Source: Bin55 sp964572845 (lineage in GTDB: Bacteria > Pseudomonadota > Gammaproteobacteria > Pseudomonadales > Azotimanducaceae). From it: DNA of 64,000 nucleotides. Within the stretch, counting starts at the first letter, position 1. Every line of letters begins with the position of its first letter. Below are positions 44,292 to 53,859 of this stretch, one piece after another. The translations under genes and the position numbers were made by a program. The stretch spans positions 1-64,000 of the forward strand of contig CAZNFX010000008.1 of the NCBI GenBank assembly GCA_964572845.1. Reading direction: 5' to 3'. The notes beneath the pieces were generated by a model. It was not told where the DNA came from and did not search any database. It worked only from the letters and a program-made list of their open reading frames with translations.

Positions 44292-45296
44292 ATGTCGCAT
44301 CCAAAAAACGAGAGAAATGAACCCACATCCCTGAGCTTTCTGGATGTTATCGCTTGCGCATTCGGAGCTATAGTGATCCTCGTGCTCATTCTCCCTATAG
44401 GAAGACAAACTGTCTCCGAAACCGAACCCGTCTCGGTAGCGTCCATGGGCCGAATCTTATTTCTAATTGACACGACGCAAGAAGAAATCTCGTCGTTGCA
44501 AGCACAAATCGAATCTAGTGAAACGCTCTTGGCCAGCATCCAAGCTGAATCCGCAACAATATCAGATGCGACCAAACTGATTTCGAATGCGGTAAACGAC
44601 GCAGTGGAGCAAACAGCTGATGTGGAGGCAAGGCGTTCAGCATTGGCAACGACTCGATCCATTCTCGAGAACATTCAGCCTCAGGGACCCTCTACAGAGC
44701 AAGTTGAAACTGAACTTGCAGGGATTCCTGTAGATTCAGAATACTTGGCTTTTGTAATCGACACTTCTGGAAGCATGCAAACCATTTGGGATGTAGTCCT
44801 CAAGGAAATTGAGCGCTTCTGGCTGCTCTATCCCGAAATTAAGGGCTTCCAGGTGATGAACGACAATGGAAGCTACCTCTACAGGCACACGAAAGGACGT
44901 TGGATTCCGGATTCGACGAGCGCTCGAAAAAGGGCTTTGCGTCGTACAAGAATCTGGTTGGGCTTCTCAAACAGCAGCCCTGTTGAAGGAATAATTCAAG
45001 CTGTAGACGATTTGTACCGTGATGGAATCAAGATGGCGATAGTTGTAGTCGGCGACGACTACCAAGGGGCAAGCTTCCAGGGAGTGCTGGACCAAATCGA
45101 CCGAAAGGTCCAATCTAGATCTATCAAAGAGGGAGAGCTGCGCATACACGCGATTGGATTCTGGAATCGAGCAAGTGTCGCTGCGCCGGAAAGTTTCGGC
45201 GTTCTGATGCGCGAACTTACACAAAGAAACGATGGTGCGTTTGTGGCTCTAGAGGCGCGAAACAGCAATCCACTTCCGATTCCATTTCTGCGCTAA
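44292..45296 (+). CDS. ExbD-like membrane protein with coiled coil and periplasmic VWA domain (second copy)
   Basis: The 334-residue protein repeats the architecture of the previous one: transmembrane segment about 17-35 with Asp18 in SLSFLDVIACAFGA, a coiled coil from about 60 to 130, and a VWA domain with the full MIDAS DTSGS (157-161) and a later GDDYQG region. The two proteins share the N-terminal motif but differ in the rest. Paired with one stator gene, they could form a heterodimeric counterpart of the ExbD dimer. It is the last gene of the operon; a 365-bp gap follows. Confidence 0.85.
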   Translation: MSHPKNERNEPTSLSFLDVIACAFGAIVILVLILPIGRQTVSETEPVSVASMGRILFLIDTTQEEISSLQAQIESSETLLASIQAESATISDATKLISNAVNDAVEQTADVEARRSALATTRSILENIQPQGPSTEQVETELAGIPVDSEYLAFVIDTSGSMQTIWDVVLKEIERFWLLYPEIKGFQVMNDNGSYLYRHTKGRWIPDSTSARKRALRRTRIWLGFSNSSPVEGIIQAVDDLYRDGIKMAIVVVGDDYQGASFQGVLDQIDRKVQSRSIKEGELRIHAIGFWNRASVAAPESFGVLMRELTQRNDGAFVALEARNSNPLPIPFLR

Positions 45297-45661
45297 CAAA
45301 GCACCGAGAGTGTCTAGAGACAAAACACTTGGCCAAAATGCCTTTCATACTAAGTTTCAATTTCCAATGCCAACGAACATTGCTTGATTGCCGGAATGTA
45401 TTTACTGCTCAATTAATGCCTTTGGTTTCATTCTTGATGATGAGCAATGCTAGCCCTAGCCTAGGCACAAAGACACAGGAGATGCTGTTACAGCTAACCA
45501 ATGGGTACTTGGGTGTATCACTAGAAGAAAGTTGAATAGTTTTGCACAATAGAACAATTGAGGGAACCAAGCATGGACATTGGGTGCTCTGATTGTGCAT
45601 GCAGTAGCAATATACCCTGCGACTAGTCCTCCTACTTCATGAGGAGTCACCGGAGCTTGAC
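45297..45661. other. 365-bp intergenic region; no supported gene
   Basis: This stretch is more AT-rich than its neighbours. It marks the end of the stator-VWA operon. Near the right end an imperfect hairpin (45621-45648) precedes the GGAG (45652-45655) of the following gene. A short 68-codon frame at 45329 looks non-coding. I identify no promoter with confidence. Confidence 0.5.
45621..45648 (+). promoter_or_regulatory. Hairpin just before the ribosome-binding site of the haloperoxidase-like lipoprotein gene
   Basis: TCCTC pairs with GAGGA, and GAC with GTC, around a 9-base loop with a 3-base bulge. It ends four bases before GGAG. It might affect translation or be chance. Confidence 0.25.
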
Positions 45662-48600
45662 ATGAAGCACTGTATTGGTGCTCTCGCAGTAGCCGACATG
45701 ACAATAGCACGACCTTTTCTAGGTTGTGTTCTGACATGTGCGCTTGTCCTACTCGCCGGTTGCGGCGGTGGAGGCGGCGGCGGCAACCAAGATCCTGACG
45801 AACCGATCGACACTGACGACGATACTCCGCTTGAGCCCGTCTTGAACGAAACAGGTATCACCTTCGTTCATGACACTGAGTCTGGTTTGACCCGTCGCAT
45901 CGTCGGATCGGCCGACGAGTTTTCAGATCCCCAGTCGTTCAGTACTGGAGTTGCTGCTGGCGACTACGACCAAGACGGAGATTCCGACCTCTATATCGTT
46001 GGACGGGTCACTGATCCAAACCATTTATATGAAAACCAAGGAGACGGCACATTTCGGGAAGTGGGTGAAGCGCTTGGAGTGAACAAGCGACATTGGGGCA
46101 GTGGGCCCGCGTTCGGCGATATCGATGGTGACGGCGACCTCGATTTGTTTGTCGGTGCGGTCGAAGGTGATCCCATCTATTTGTTCGAAAACCGGATTAA
46201 CGAGAGCGAGGGTAGCTTTGTCGACATTACCTCCTCGACTCTCATACAGATGAGAGCCGACAATACGGTTTCTGCAATGTTCTACGACTACGATTTGGAC
46301 GGCAACATTGACCTATTCACAACCCACTGGGGATCCCGGTGGTCACCCGGCTTGGATACCGAGTACATATGGCGCAACAACGGCGATAGGACCTTTAGCA
46401 GTGTCAGCCTTCAAGCGCGCGTCGCATTTGTCGAAAAGGAATTCGATTGGAGCTTTACCCCAAACATGACGGATATTGACGGCGACGGAGATGCAGACTT
46501 CCTGCTGGCCTCTGACTTTGTAACAAGCGAGATATTTGTAAACAATGGCGACGGCACCTTCATTCGAGCCACCGATCGAAATGTACTTGTAGACCAGTCT
46601 GGCATGGGCGCAGCGGTGGCCGATTTCGACAATGACGGAGATATGGATTGGTTCATAACCTCCATATACGACATCGACTTTCCCCAAGGATCACGATTTG
46701 GCAATCGTCTCTATCGCAATCTCGGCGATGGAAGCTATGAGGATGCCACGGATGAATCCGTAACCGCCAATGGAGACTGGGGTTGGGGAGCATGCGCAGC
46801 GGACTTCGACCAGGATGGCTATATAGACCTCATGATGGTCAACGGTTGGGCGCTTGTCGGCAAGGACTACCGGGATCGACCTTTGCGCTTTTGGCGCAAT
46901 CTTGGAACGGGTCTTGAGTTTCGCGAGATGGGCGAGATTGTTGGAATGACCAACGATGGCCAGGGCAGAGGTCTCGTGTGCTTCGATTCCGACGGGGATG
47001 GTGATCAGGACGTAATTCTGGTAAACAACAGCGAAGACCACATCGTCTACTATCGCAACCAAACAGACAACGGAAACAACTACCTAATAGTCGAGCTAGA
47101 GGGACTGAATCGCAATCGATTTGGAGTTGGCGCCAGGATTACGGTAACGACTGAAGCAGGATCTCAGATCCGTGACTTGGGTGGAAGCAACAACTACGTT
47201 TCGCACAATCCCCTAGAGGCACATTTTGGTCTAGGAACTGCAACTTCTGCGGACGTCAATGTACTGTGGCCAGATCAAACGACGTCGTCTTTGGAGGCAG
47301 TTGCCGTGAACCAAGTGCTGTCGATCCAGGCCACGCAAGTCGCACTGCGGCTAACTGTCGTACAAGGCGAAGGAACTGGCACCTACGACGAAGGAGATTC
47401 GATCGAAATCAACGCTCGCCCGGCGGATCACGGGTACTTTTTCTCTCATTGGACCAGCAGCGGCGGCGGTGCGTTTGCCGATGTAAATTCATCCACTACC
47501 ACTTTCTCCATGCCAGACGAAGCGGTAACTGTTGTTGCGCACTATATTCCGGGAGTCTCTCCAGACGAAGATGTTTCTGTGGCTCGACGCTGGAACGAAG
47601 TGCTGCTTCAATCCATACGCAATGATTGGGCTCGCCCAACGGTTCACGCTAGAAATCTCTTCCACACCTCCGCAGCCATGTACGACGCATGGGTTGCCTA
47701 CTCAACCCGATCGGAACGTGAGAGCACATGGCTGCTCGGCCAGCAACAACGCAACTTTAGCTGTGCTTGGGACGGTCGCTCCACCGACGCCGATGACCAA
47801 GCCATCGAAGAAATGCGCAATGAAGCAATCAGCCATGCCGTGTATCGCATCATTCGCCATCGCTTCCAGCTCTCGCCGCGAGCAAGCCAAATTCGGACAG
47901 ATGCGGACTCACTTATGGGATTCTTTGGTTACGACCTAACCAACGAATCTACGGATTGGGAGAGCGACTCGCCTGCTGCGTTGGGTAACCACATTGGCGG
48001 TTGCTATATCGATTTTGGTAGTAGCGACGGAGCGAACGAAGCGAACGACTATGCAAACCTCTCGTATCAGCCCGTAAATCCTGCATTGGAACCACATCGT
48101 CCCGGCAATCCCAACATCGTGGATCTCAATCGGTGGCAGCCGTTGGCTCTGGAAACGTTCGTGGACCAAGCAGGCAACCCGGCTACCAACAACCAGCCTG
48201 ACTTTCTTAGCCCCGAGTGGGGAGTCGTCTGGCCATTTTCCTTGGATGACGAAGACCTTACGAAATACGTACGTGATGGCTTCGAGTATTGGGTCTACCA
48301 CGACCCCAGCGGACCACCATTGGCAGGAGAATCATCGCTATCGGCGGATGCCTACCAATGGGGATTTTCTCTTGTGTCTATTTGGTCCGCACATTTGGGT
48401 TTGGATGACGAGGTCATGTGGGACATATCTCCTGCGTCACTTGGAAATATCCAGGAATTTCCTATCAGCTCCGAGTATGACAGCTACGAGACTTTCTACG
48501 ATCTCGAAAACGGCGGAGATCCAAGCCAAGGCTATAGCAGCAATCCAGTCACCGGAGAACCCTACGAGCCCCAAATGGTACCGCGCGGTGACTACACGCG

Positions 48601-49450
48601 TGTTCTGGCAGAGTTCTGGGCTGACGGTCCCGATTCGGAGACACCACCGGGTCATTGGTTCACAATAGCCAATGAGGTCAACGACCATACACTGCTTGAA
48701 AAGAGATTAGGCGGTACAGGACCCATCCTTGATGACCTTGAATGGGACGTCAAGGTGTATTTCACCCTCGGCGGAACGATGCACGACGTGGCGATTGCAG
48801 CGTGGGGCATAAAGGGATGGTACGACTACATTCGGCCCATTTCAGCAATTCGCGCAATGGCAGACCGGGGCCAAAGTTCGGATGCGGACAGCGCAAACTA
48901 CGATACAGGGGGAATTCCACTTGTAGATGGGTTCATTGAGCTCGTATCCTCCGGAGACGACCTGGCTGGTGAGGAAAACGAGCATGTAGACAAGATCAAG
49001 CTATTTGCTTGGCGTGGTCCCGACTATATCGACGATCCAGCCGTTGACGCCGCGGGCGTGGGATGGATTCTTGCCGAGAATTGGTGGCCCTACCAACGGC
49101 CTACATTTGTAACGCCACCGTTTGCGGGGTTTGTTTCAGGCCATTCCACTTACTCCCGTGCGGCAGCAGAGGTGCTAACGGGATTGACAGGTTCGGAGTA
49201 CTTTCCAGGAGGAATGAGCCAATTCGAGATCAAAGCCAATGAGTTTCTAGTTTTCGAAGAAGGACCGTCAGTGGACATGACTCTGCAGTGGGCAAAGTAT
49301 TACGACGCGTCTGACCAATGCAGCTTATCAAGGATCTGGGGAGGCATTCATCCCCCAGCCGATGACATTCCGGGCAGGATCATTGGCACAAGCATAGGTA
49401 AGAAGTCGCTTGAGCATGCGATGCGATATTTCAACGGCGAAGCAAACTAG
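45662..49450 (+). CDS. Lipoprotein fusion: FG-GAP/VCBS repeats, ASPIC domain, InlB-like repeat, vanadium-haloperoxidase-like domain
   Basis: The 1262-residue protein has a signal peptide and lipobox LAGC (Cys34) followed by glycines. FG-GAP/VCBS repeats with calcium-binding DxDxDGDxD elements run from about 95 to 450. An ASPIC/UnbV-like domain (GVGARITVTTEAGSQ) follows to about 545, then an InlB-like beta repeat (INARPADHGYFFSHW). From about 640 to the end lies a helical domain with all three vanadium-haloperoxidase motifs: K1051-x6-R1058-P, S1159-G-H1161 and S1223-R-x5-H1230-x3-D1234. These bind vanadate and a catalytic His, as in haloperoxidases and PAP2 phosphatases. It probably acts at the outer surface. 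Confidence 0.9.
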   Translation: MKHCIGALAVADMTIARPFLGCVLTCALVLLAGCGGGGGGGNQDPDEPIDTDDDTPLEPVLNETGITFVHDTESGLTRRIVGSADEFSDPQSFSTGVAAGDYDQDGDSDLYIVGRVTDPNHLYENQGDGTFREVGEALGVNKRHWGSGPAFGDIDGDGDLDLFVGAVEGDPIYLFENRINESEGSFVDITSSTLIQMRADNTVSAMFYDYDLDGNIDLFTTHWGSRWSPGLDTEYIWRNNGDRTFSSVSLQARVAFVEKEFDWSFTPNMTDIDGDGDADFLLASDFVTSEIFVNNGDGTFIRATDRNVLVDQSGMGAAVADFDNDGDMDWFITSIYDIDFPQGSRFGNRLYRNLGDGSYEDATDESVTANGDWGWGACAADFDQDGYIDLMMVNGWALVGKDYRDRPLRFWRNLGTGLEFREMGEIVGMTNDGQGRGLVCFDSDGDGDQDVILVNNSEDHIVYYRNQTDNGNNYLIVELEGLNRNRFGVGARITVTTEAGSQIRDLGGSNNYVSHNPLEAHFGLGTATSADVNVLWPDQTTSSLEAVAVNQVLSIQATQVALRLTVVQGEGTGTYDEGDSIEINARPADHGYFFSHWTSSGGGAFADVNSSTTTFSMPDEAVTVVAHYIPGVSPDEDVSVARRWNEVLLQSIRNDWARPTVHARNLFHTSAAMYDAWVAYSTRSERESTWLLGQQQRNFSCAWDGRSTDADDQAIEEMRNEAISHAVYRIIRHRFQLSPRASQIRTDADSLMGFFGYDLTNESTDWESDSPAALGNHIGGCYIDFGSSDGANEANDYANLSYQPVNPALEPHRPGNPNIVDLNRWQPLALETFVDQAGNPATNNQPDFLSPEWGVVWPFSLDDEDLTKYVRDGFEYWVYHDPSGPPLAGESSLSADAYQWGFSLVSIWSAHLGLDDEVMWDISPASLGNIQEFPISSEYDSYETFYDLENGGDPSQGYSSNPVTGEPYEPQMVPRGDYTRVLAEFWADGPDSETPPGHWFTIANEVNDHTLLEKRLGGTGPILDDLEWDVKVYFTLGGTMHDVAIAAWGIKGWYDYIRPISAIRAMADRGQSSDADSANYDTGGIPLVDGFIELVSSGDDLAGEENEHVDKIKLFAWRGPDYIDDPAVDAAGVGWILAENWWPYQRPTFVTPPFAGFVSGHSTYSRAAAEVLTGLTGSEYFPGGMSQFEIKANEFLVFEEGPSVDMTLQWAKYYDASDQCSLSRIWGGIHPPADDIPGRIIGTSIGKKSLEHAMRYFNGEAN

Positions 49451-49752
49451 ACCGCAAGTTCGTTAGTGCTTGCTGCGGAACATGGCTTGAAAAATCTTCA
49501 ACGACTCGAGCCGATACGCAAGACACAGTCAGCCATCGTCTATGCTAGATCGCGACAGTCTCGTGAATTGCGCCAACCGGGTACCCACGGCTTTGACGAG
49601 GGAAGCCCGTAACTCATGGCAGGACCATAAGCATATTTCAAACCTCGACTCAATCAGCTTGGGCTCGTCTCGACCGCCCAGCACGTCCATGTAGTCTCTC
49701 TCATGAGGATACGTGTAGTGTTCGGATGTTCGACAATGTGGCTTGACGTTCT
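49451..49752. other. 302-bp intergenic region; no supported gene
   Basis: This region separates the haloperoxidase-like gene from the ABC importer operon and probably contains the importer promoter. A minus-strand frame of 76 codons lies here but has no recognisable features. I see no hairpin with a T-run. Confidence 0.4.
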
Positions 49753-50802
49753 GTGACAACCTACTTCATCAGACGATTCCTGTTGATCATTCCAACTTTC
49801 ATCGGAGTGACAATTCTGGTCTTCACGTTGACGCGACTGGTACCAGGTGGACCCATTGAACGCATGTTGAACGAAGCTGCCCTGGCCGGTTCAGAAGGCG
49901 CAACGTCAATATCAACGGAGTATGGCGGACAAGGCGGCAGTACTTTGTCGGAAGAACAAATGGAAGTGCTGCGCCGGTACTACGGATTCGACAAACCCAT
50001 TCTCGTTAGCTACGGTCATTGGCTTAGCCGGGTAATTGTCTTGGACTTGGGGACATCCACACGTTACACGGAGCCAGTGTGGGACATCATTCGTTCACGC
50101 TTGCCGATTTCAATGTTCTACGGAATAGCTACGTTAATTCTCACCTATGGGGTCTGCATTCCTCTCGGCATTGCGAAGGCGATAAAACACCGGACCGCAT
50201 TCGACAATGTGAGTTCTGCGCTCGTGTTTCTCGGGTACGCCATCCCAAATTACGTCGTCGCGATCGGTCTGTTAACCATCTTTGCAGCAAATCTAGAGTG
50301 GTTTCCACTGAGTGGATTTGTTAGCGAAAACTTCGACGAATTGTCGCCGGTTGGCAAAGTCGCGGATGTGTTCTGGCATGCAGCGCTGCCACTCGTCGCC
50401 TACGTTGCAGGTAGCTTCGCGTTTACAACGATGCTGATGAAGAATTCGCTAATGGACAATCTAGCCGCGGACTACGTGAGAACGGCTATCGCCAAGGGGC
50501 TGAACTTTCGGTCGGCCGTGTTCCGCCACGCACTAAGAAACAGCCTTATCCCCATTGCAACATCCTTTGGCAACAACATCTCGCTGATCATCACAGGCTC
50601 ATTCCTAATCGAAAAAATCTTCAACATCGATGGTTTCGGTCTACTCGGATTCGAGTCTCTTGTCGAACGGGATTACCCCGTCGTCATGGGAATACTCGTA
50701 ATTTCCTCTCTCCTGTTCGTCATTGGCAACATACTTTCCGACATATGCGTGGCAATCGTTGACCCGCGGGTCAAGTTTGGAGCCGATGGGTCCAATCAGT
50801 AA
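49753..50802 (+). CDS. yejB: Peptide ABC importer permease, YejB type
   Basis: The 349-residue inner-membrane protein has a DppB/YejB-type permease fold. It starts TTYFIRRFLLIIPTFIGVTILVF and has the EAA-like motif DYVRTAIAKGLNFRSAVFRHALRNSLIP. Its C-terminal FLIEKIFNIDGFGLLGFESLVERDYP and DPRVKFG are close to E. coli YejB. It starts a five-gene transporter operon (two permeases, binding protein, two ATPases). The start codon is GTG at 49753. Its substrate class is oligopeptides. Confidence 0.9.
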   Translation: MTTYFIRRFLLIIPTFIGVTILVFTLTRLVPGGPIERMLNEAALAGSEGATSISTEYGGQGGSTLSEEQMEVLRRYYGFDKPILVSYGHWLSRVIVLDLGTSTRYTEPVWDIIRSRLPISMFYGIATLILTYGVCIPLGIAKAIKHRTAFDNVSSALVFLGYAIPNYVVAIGLLTIFAANLEWFPLSGFVSENFDELSPVGKVADVFWHAALPLVAYVAGSFAFTTMLMKNSLMDNLAADYVRTAIAKGLNFRSAVFRHALRNSLIPIATSFGNNISLIITGSFLIEKIFNIDGFGLLGFESLVERDYPVVMGILVISSLLFVIGNILSDICVAIVDPRVKFGADGSNQ

Positions 50803-50814
50803 CAAACTCAAGTG

Positions 50815-51855
50815 ATGCTCGATCCTCAAACTGTCAAGCAATGGAAGAGATTTCGCTCGATCAAACGCGGTTATTGGTCCGCCATTGTGCTGTTTACGCT
50901 GGTCGCTCTAAGCATGGTTGCTGAACTCCTCGTAAACAGTAGAGCATTAGTTGTTTCCTACGAGGGTAACTGGCACTTCCCAACGTATGGCCGAATAATT
51001 CCCGGAGAGACCTTTGGACTTGACTACGACTACGAGACCAACTATCGAGAGTTGCAGCAGAAATTCAATGAGGAAGCAACTGGAAATTGGGTGCTGATGC
51101 CCCTCGTCCCGTTCAATCCATTCGAGAATGACCTGCGCACGGACACGTTTCCGCCCTATCCCCCTTCCCTCGAAACACGACACTATCTTGGGACTGACTC
51201 AACAGGACGGGACATCGCTGCGCGTTTAGTCTATGGGTTCAGGATCGCCATGGGATTTGCAGCTGTGCTGCTTGTCTGCAGCTACGCTGCAGGAATACTT
51301 GTCGGGTGCGCCATGGGGTATTGGGGAGGTGTGTTCGATTTGCTGTTCCAGCGATTGATTGAAATCTGGAATACGATCCCTTTTCTATATGTCATCATGA
51401 TCGTCGCGAGCGTCGTCATTCCAACATTCTGGACTCTGGTCACCGTCATGGTGATTTTCGGCTGGACGACCATGACTTGGAACATGCGCACATCCACCTA
51501 CAAGGAAAAGGCTAGGGAATACGTCAATGCGGCGAGGGCTCTGGGTGCGAACAACTCACGTGTGATTGGAATTCACATACTGCCAAACACGATTTCCGTG
51601 ATCGTTACATTCATCCCGTTTTCCATCGCCAGTGGCATTGCCTCACTAACGGCATTGGACTATTTGGGATTTGGACTTCCGCCTCCGACGCCAAGTTGGG
51701 GTGAATTGCTATCTCAAGGCACCGAGAACCTTGAGTCAGTTTGGATCGTAAGCTCAGTAGGAATCGCCATCGTCGCCGTGTTGTTGATGGTTACTTACAT
51801 TGGTGAAGCGATTCGAGAGGCATTCGACCCTAAGAAATTCACATACTACGAATAG
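50815..51855 (+). CDS. yejE: Peptide ABC importer permease, YejE type
   Basis: The 346-residue protein matches YejE/DppC-like permeases. It begins WKRFRSIKRGYWSAIVLFTLVALSMVAELLVN, has a large periplasmic loop, then LGTDSTGRDIAARLVYGFRIAMGF and the EAA-like loop EYVNAARALGANNSRVIGIHILPN. It ends with DYLGFGLPPPTPSWGELL. The ATG at 50815 is preferred over the GTG immediately before. It lies 12 bp after yejB. Confidence 0.9.
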   Translation: MLDPQTVKQWKRFRSIKRGYWSAIVLFTLVALSMVAELLVNSRALVVSYEGNWHFPTYGRIIPGETFGLDYDYETNYRELQQKFNEEATGNWVLMPLVPFNPFENDLRTDTFPPYPPSLETRHYLGTDSTGRDIAARLVYGFRIAMGFAAVLLVCSYAAGILVGCAMGYWGGVFDLLFQRLIEIWNTIPFLYVIMIVASVVIPTFWTLVTVMVIFGWTTMTWNMRTSTYKEKAREYVNAARALGANNSRVIGIHILPNTISVIVTFIPFSIASGIASLTALDYLGFGLPPPTPSWGELLSQGTENLESVWIVSSVGIAIVAVLLMVTYIGEAIREAFDPKKFTYYE

Positions 51856-51867
51856 GCAACTAAAACC

Positions 51868-53841
51868 ATGAAACTTTCGAATCCTTCGTTCCGACCCATA
51901 GCCGTCTTCGGTCTGTTCCTCGTTTTCTTGGGAGGTTGCAGTGGCGATAGCCATGACAGAGAGGTCGCTGAAGTTGATGGGCCCGCGGTGACAGACGAGA
52001 CCGAAGAGACCGAGGAGATTACAGATACCACCTATGTTGAGTTGCCACCAATTTCTGTCAAAGAAGGCGATGGGTTGCCCCTCGAACTGCCGCCCGACCT
52101 AGTGTGGCTAACCAACAATGAAGATCCTGAATATGCCTCTCCCAATGCTATCCGAGGTGGTGTGTTCCGTACCTGGATTCTGAGTTTCCCCTTGACCTTG
52201 CGATTGGTGGGGCCCGATTCAAATGGCAGTTTTGCCGGATTCACCCGTGCCAATCAATTGGGACCTGTATCTCACCACCCGCAAACCGGCAGACCAATTC
52301 CGATGCTTGCGACTCATTGGGCATTTGGTGAGGATGGACGAACCATTTTCTACCGAATCAATCCCAATGCACGTTGGTCTGATGGATTTCCCGTAACTGC
52401 CGACGACTTTGTCTTTTCGATTCAGTTCCATAGATCAGAACAAATAGTGGCTCCTTGGTACAACAACTACTACACCGAACGGATTCGCGATGTCAGGAAG
52501 TACGACACGCTCACCTATGGCGTTCAAGGAGCCGACGCCAAACCACAAGAGGAAATGCACTATTTCTACGGTATTGGTCCCAAACCGGCACACTTCCACA
52601 AGATGAGCAACAACTGGGTCAGCGAATACAACTGGAAGCCCCAGCCCACAACAGGACCCTACCACATCGGAGAAGTGGATAAGGGAAATTTCATCGATCT
52701 TGACCGAACCGAGGATTGGTGGGGCGATGACATGCGCTATCTGCGCCATAGATTCAATCCTGACACCGTTCGCATCAGGGTGATTCGCGACGTCAACGCA
52801 GCGTGGCAACACTTTCTCAAAGGCGAAATTGACACGTTCAACATCACAATACCTGAATACTGGCACGACAAGACTCAGCACGAAGTGTTTGACAACGGTT
52901 ATGTCGGGAAATATTGGTTCTACAACCAGTTGCCCCTAGCATCGACCGGCGTGTATCTCAACTCCGCGGATCCGCTTCTGTCCGACAGGAACATTCGATT
53001 GGGTATTGCACATTCGCTAAATTTCAGTCGCCTAATAGAGACCATACTTCGCGGTGACTACGAGCGAATGGAGACATTTCAACTGGGATTTGGTGCCTAC
53101 GACAATACCTCGATCGAACCCAGAGAGTTTGACCTGAAAAAGGCCAAGGAGTACTTTGAAGCAGCGGGATTCGATGAACGGGACGCACGAGGGATTCGTG
53201 TTCGCCAGGAAGAGAATGGGCATGTAACCAGACTGGCTTTCCGCGTCACCTACGGCCGTCCAGAACACACGGACCGACTCGTGGTATTGAAAGAGGAAGC
53301 CAAGAAAGCGGGGCTTGAATTGCAGCTGCAGCTGTTGGACAGTGCTGCCTCGTTCAAGCAAATGTTGGAAAAGAAGCACCAGATTGCTTGGATGGGTTGG
53401 GCATCGTCTGGAGTCGCGCCCCGATATTGGGAGCACTTCCATTCCGTGAATGCCAACGTGACGCAAACCAACAACATTACCAACCATGCCAATCCAGAAA
53501 TGGACAAGCTCATCATCCAGTTTCGAACTTCCGCGGACCGCTCAGAGCGCATTCGTCTTGCTCACCAGCTCGAGCAGATGGTTCATGACTCCGCCGTAAT
53601 GATTCCCCGTACGAAAGCTCCGTTCAACCGCGACGCGGCTTGGCGATGGATAGAACTTCCAGAATGGCGTGGAACAAGAAGGAGCACATCGTTGTTCAAC
53701 AGCCAGCCACCCTCCGGAATGTATTCCGGCGGCGGACTGTTCTGGATCAACGAGGAACGCAAGACAGAAATACTAAATGCTAAGAAGAACGGCGACACGT
53801 TTCCCGTGTTGGAAGTTATCGACCAAACCTACCGCCTCTAG
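51868..53841 (+). CDS. Peptide ABC importer substrate-binding lipoprotein (family 5, YejA-like)
   Basis: The 657-residue protein has a signal peptide with lipobox LGGC (Cys24) and an acidic linker, then a family-5 solute-binding domain. Typical pieces are PMLATHWAFGEDGRTIFYRINPNARWSDGFPVTADDFVFSIQF and later GVYLNSADPLLSDRNIRLGIAHSLNF. It supplies the two permeases upstream, and the lipid anchor keeps it at the membrane. YejA homologues bind oligopeptides, including microcin C; the actual ligand is unknown. Confidence 0.92.
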   Translation: MKLSNPSFRPIAVFGLFLVFLGGCSGDSHDREVAEVDGPAVTDETEETEEITDTTYVELPPISVKEGDGLPLELPPDLVWLTNNEDPEYASPNAIRGGVFRTWILSFPLTLRLVGPDSNGSFAGFTRANQLGPVSHHPQTGRPIPMLATHWAFGEDGRTIFYRINPNARWSDGFPVTADDFVFSIQFHRSEQIVAPWYNNYYTERIRDVRKYDTLTYGVQGADAKPQEEMHYFYGIGPKPAHFHKMSNNWVSEYNWKPQPTTGPYHIGEVDKGNFIDLDRTEDWWGDDMRYLRHRFNPDTVRIRVIRDVNAAWQHFLKGEIDTFNITIPEYWHDKTQHEVFDNGYVGKYWFYNQLPLASTGVYLNSADPLLSDRNIRLGIAHSLNFSRLIETILRGDYERMETFQLGFGAYDNTSIEPREFDLKKAKEYFEAAGFDERDARGIRVRQEENGHVTRLAFRVTYGRPEHTDRLVVLKEEAKKAGLELQLQLLDSAASFKQMLEKKHQIAWMGWASSGVAPRYWEHFHSVNANVTQTNNITNHANPEMDKLIIQFRTSADRSERIRLAHQLEQMVHDSAVMIPRTKAPFNRDAAWRWIELPEWRGTRRSTSLFNSQPPSGMYSGGGLFWINEERKTEILNAKKNGDTFPVLEVIDQTYRL

Positions 53842-53859
53842 TTTGTCTCAAGCACACCA

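Noticed and set aside
35743..45296. Idea that the motor operon is a Tol-Pal, TonB or flagellar system, or Zorya
   Set aside because: There is no TonB, TolA, Pal, OmpA-like peptidoglycan-binding domain, ZorC or ZorD. Only the stator part is shared.
45329..45535. Short frame of 68 codons after the motor operon
   Set aside because: Sits in an AT-rich gap, has no ribosome-binding site or recognisable motif, and its residue mix does not look coding.
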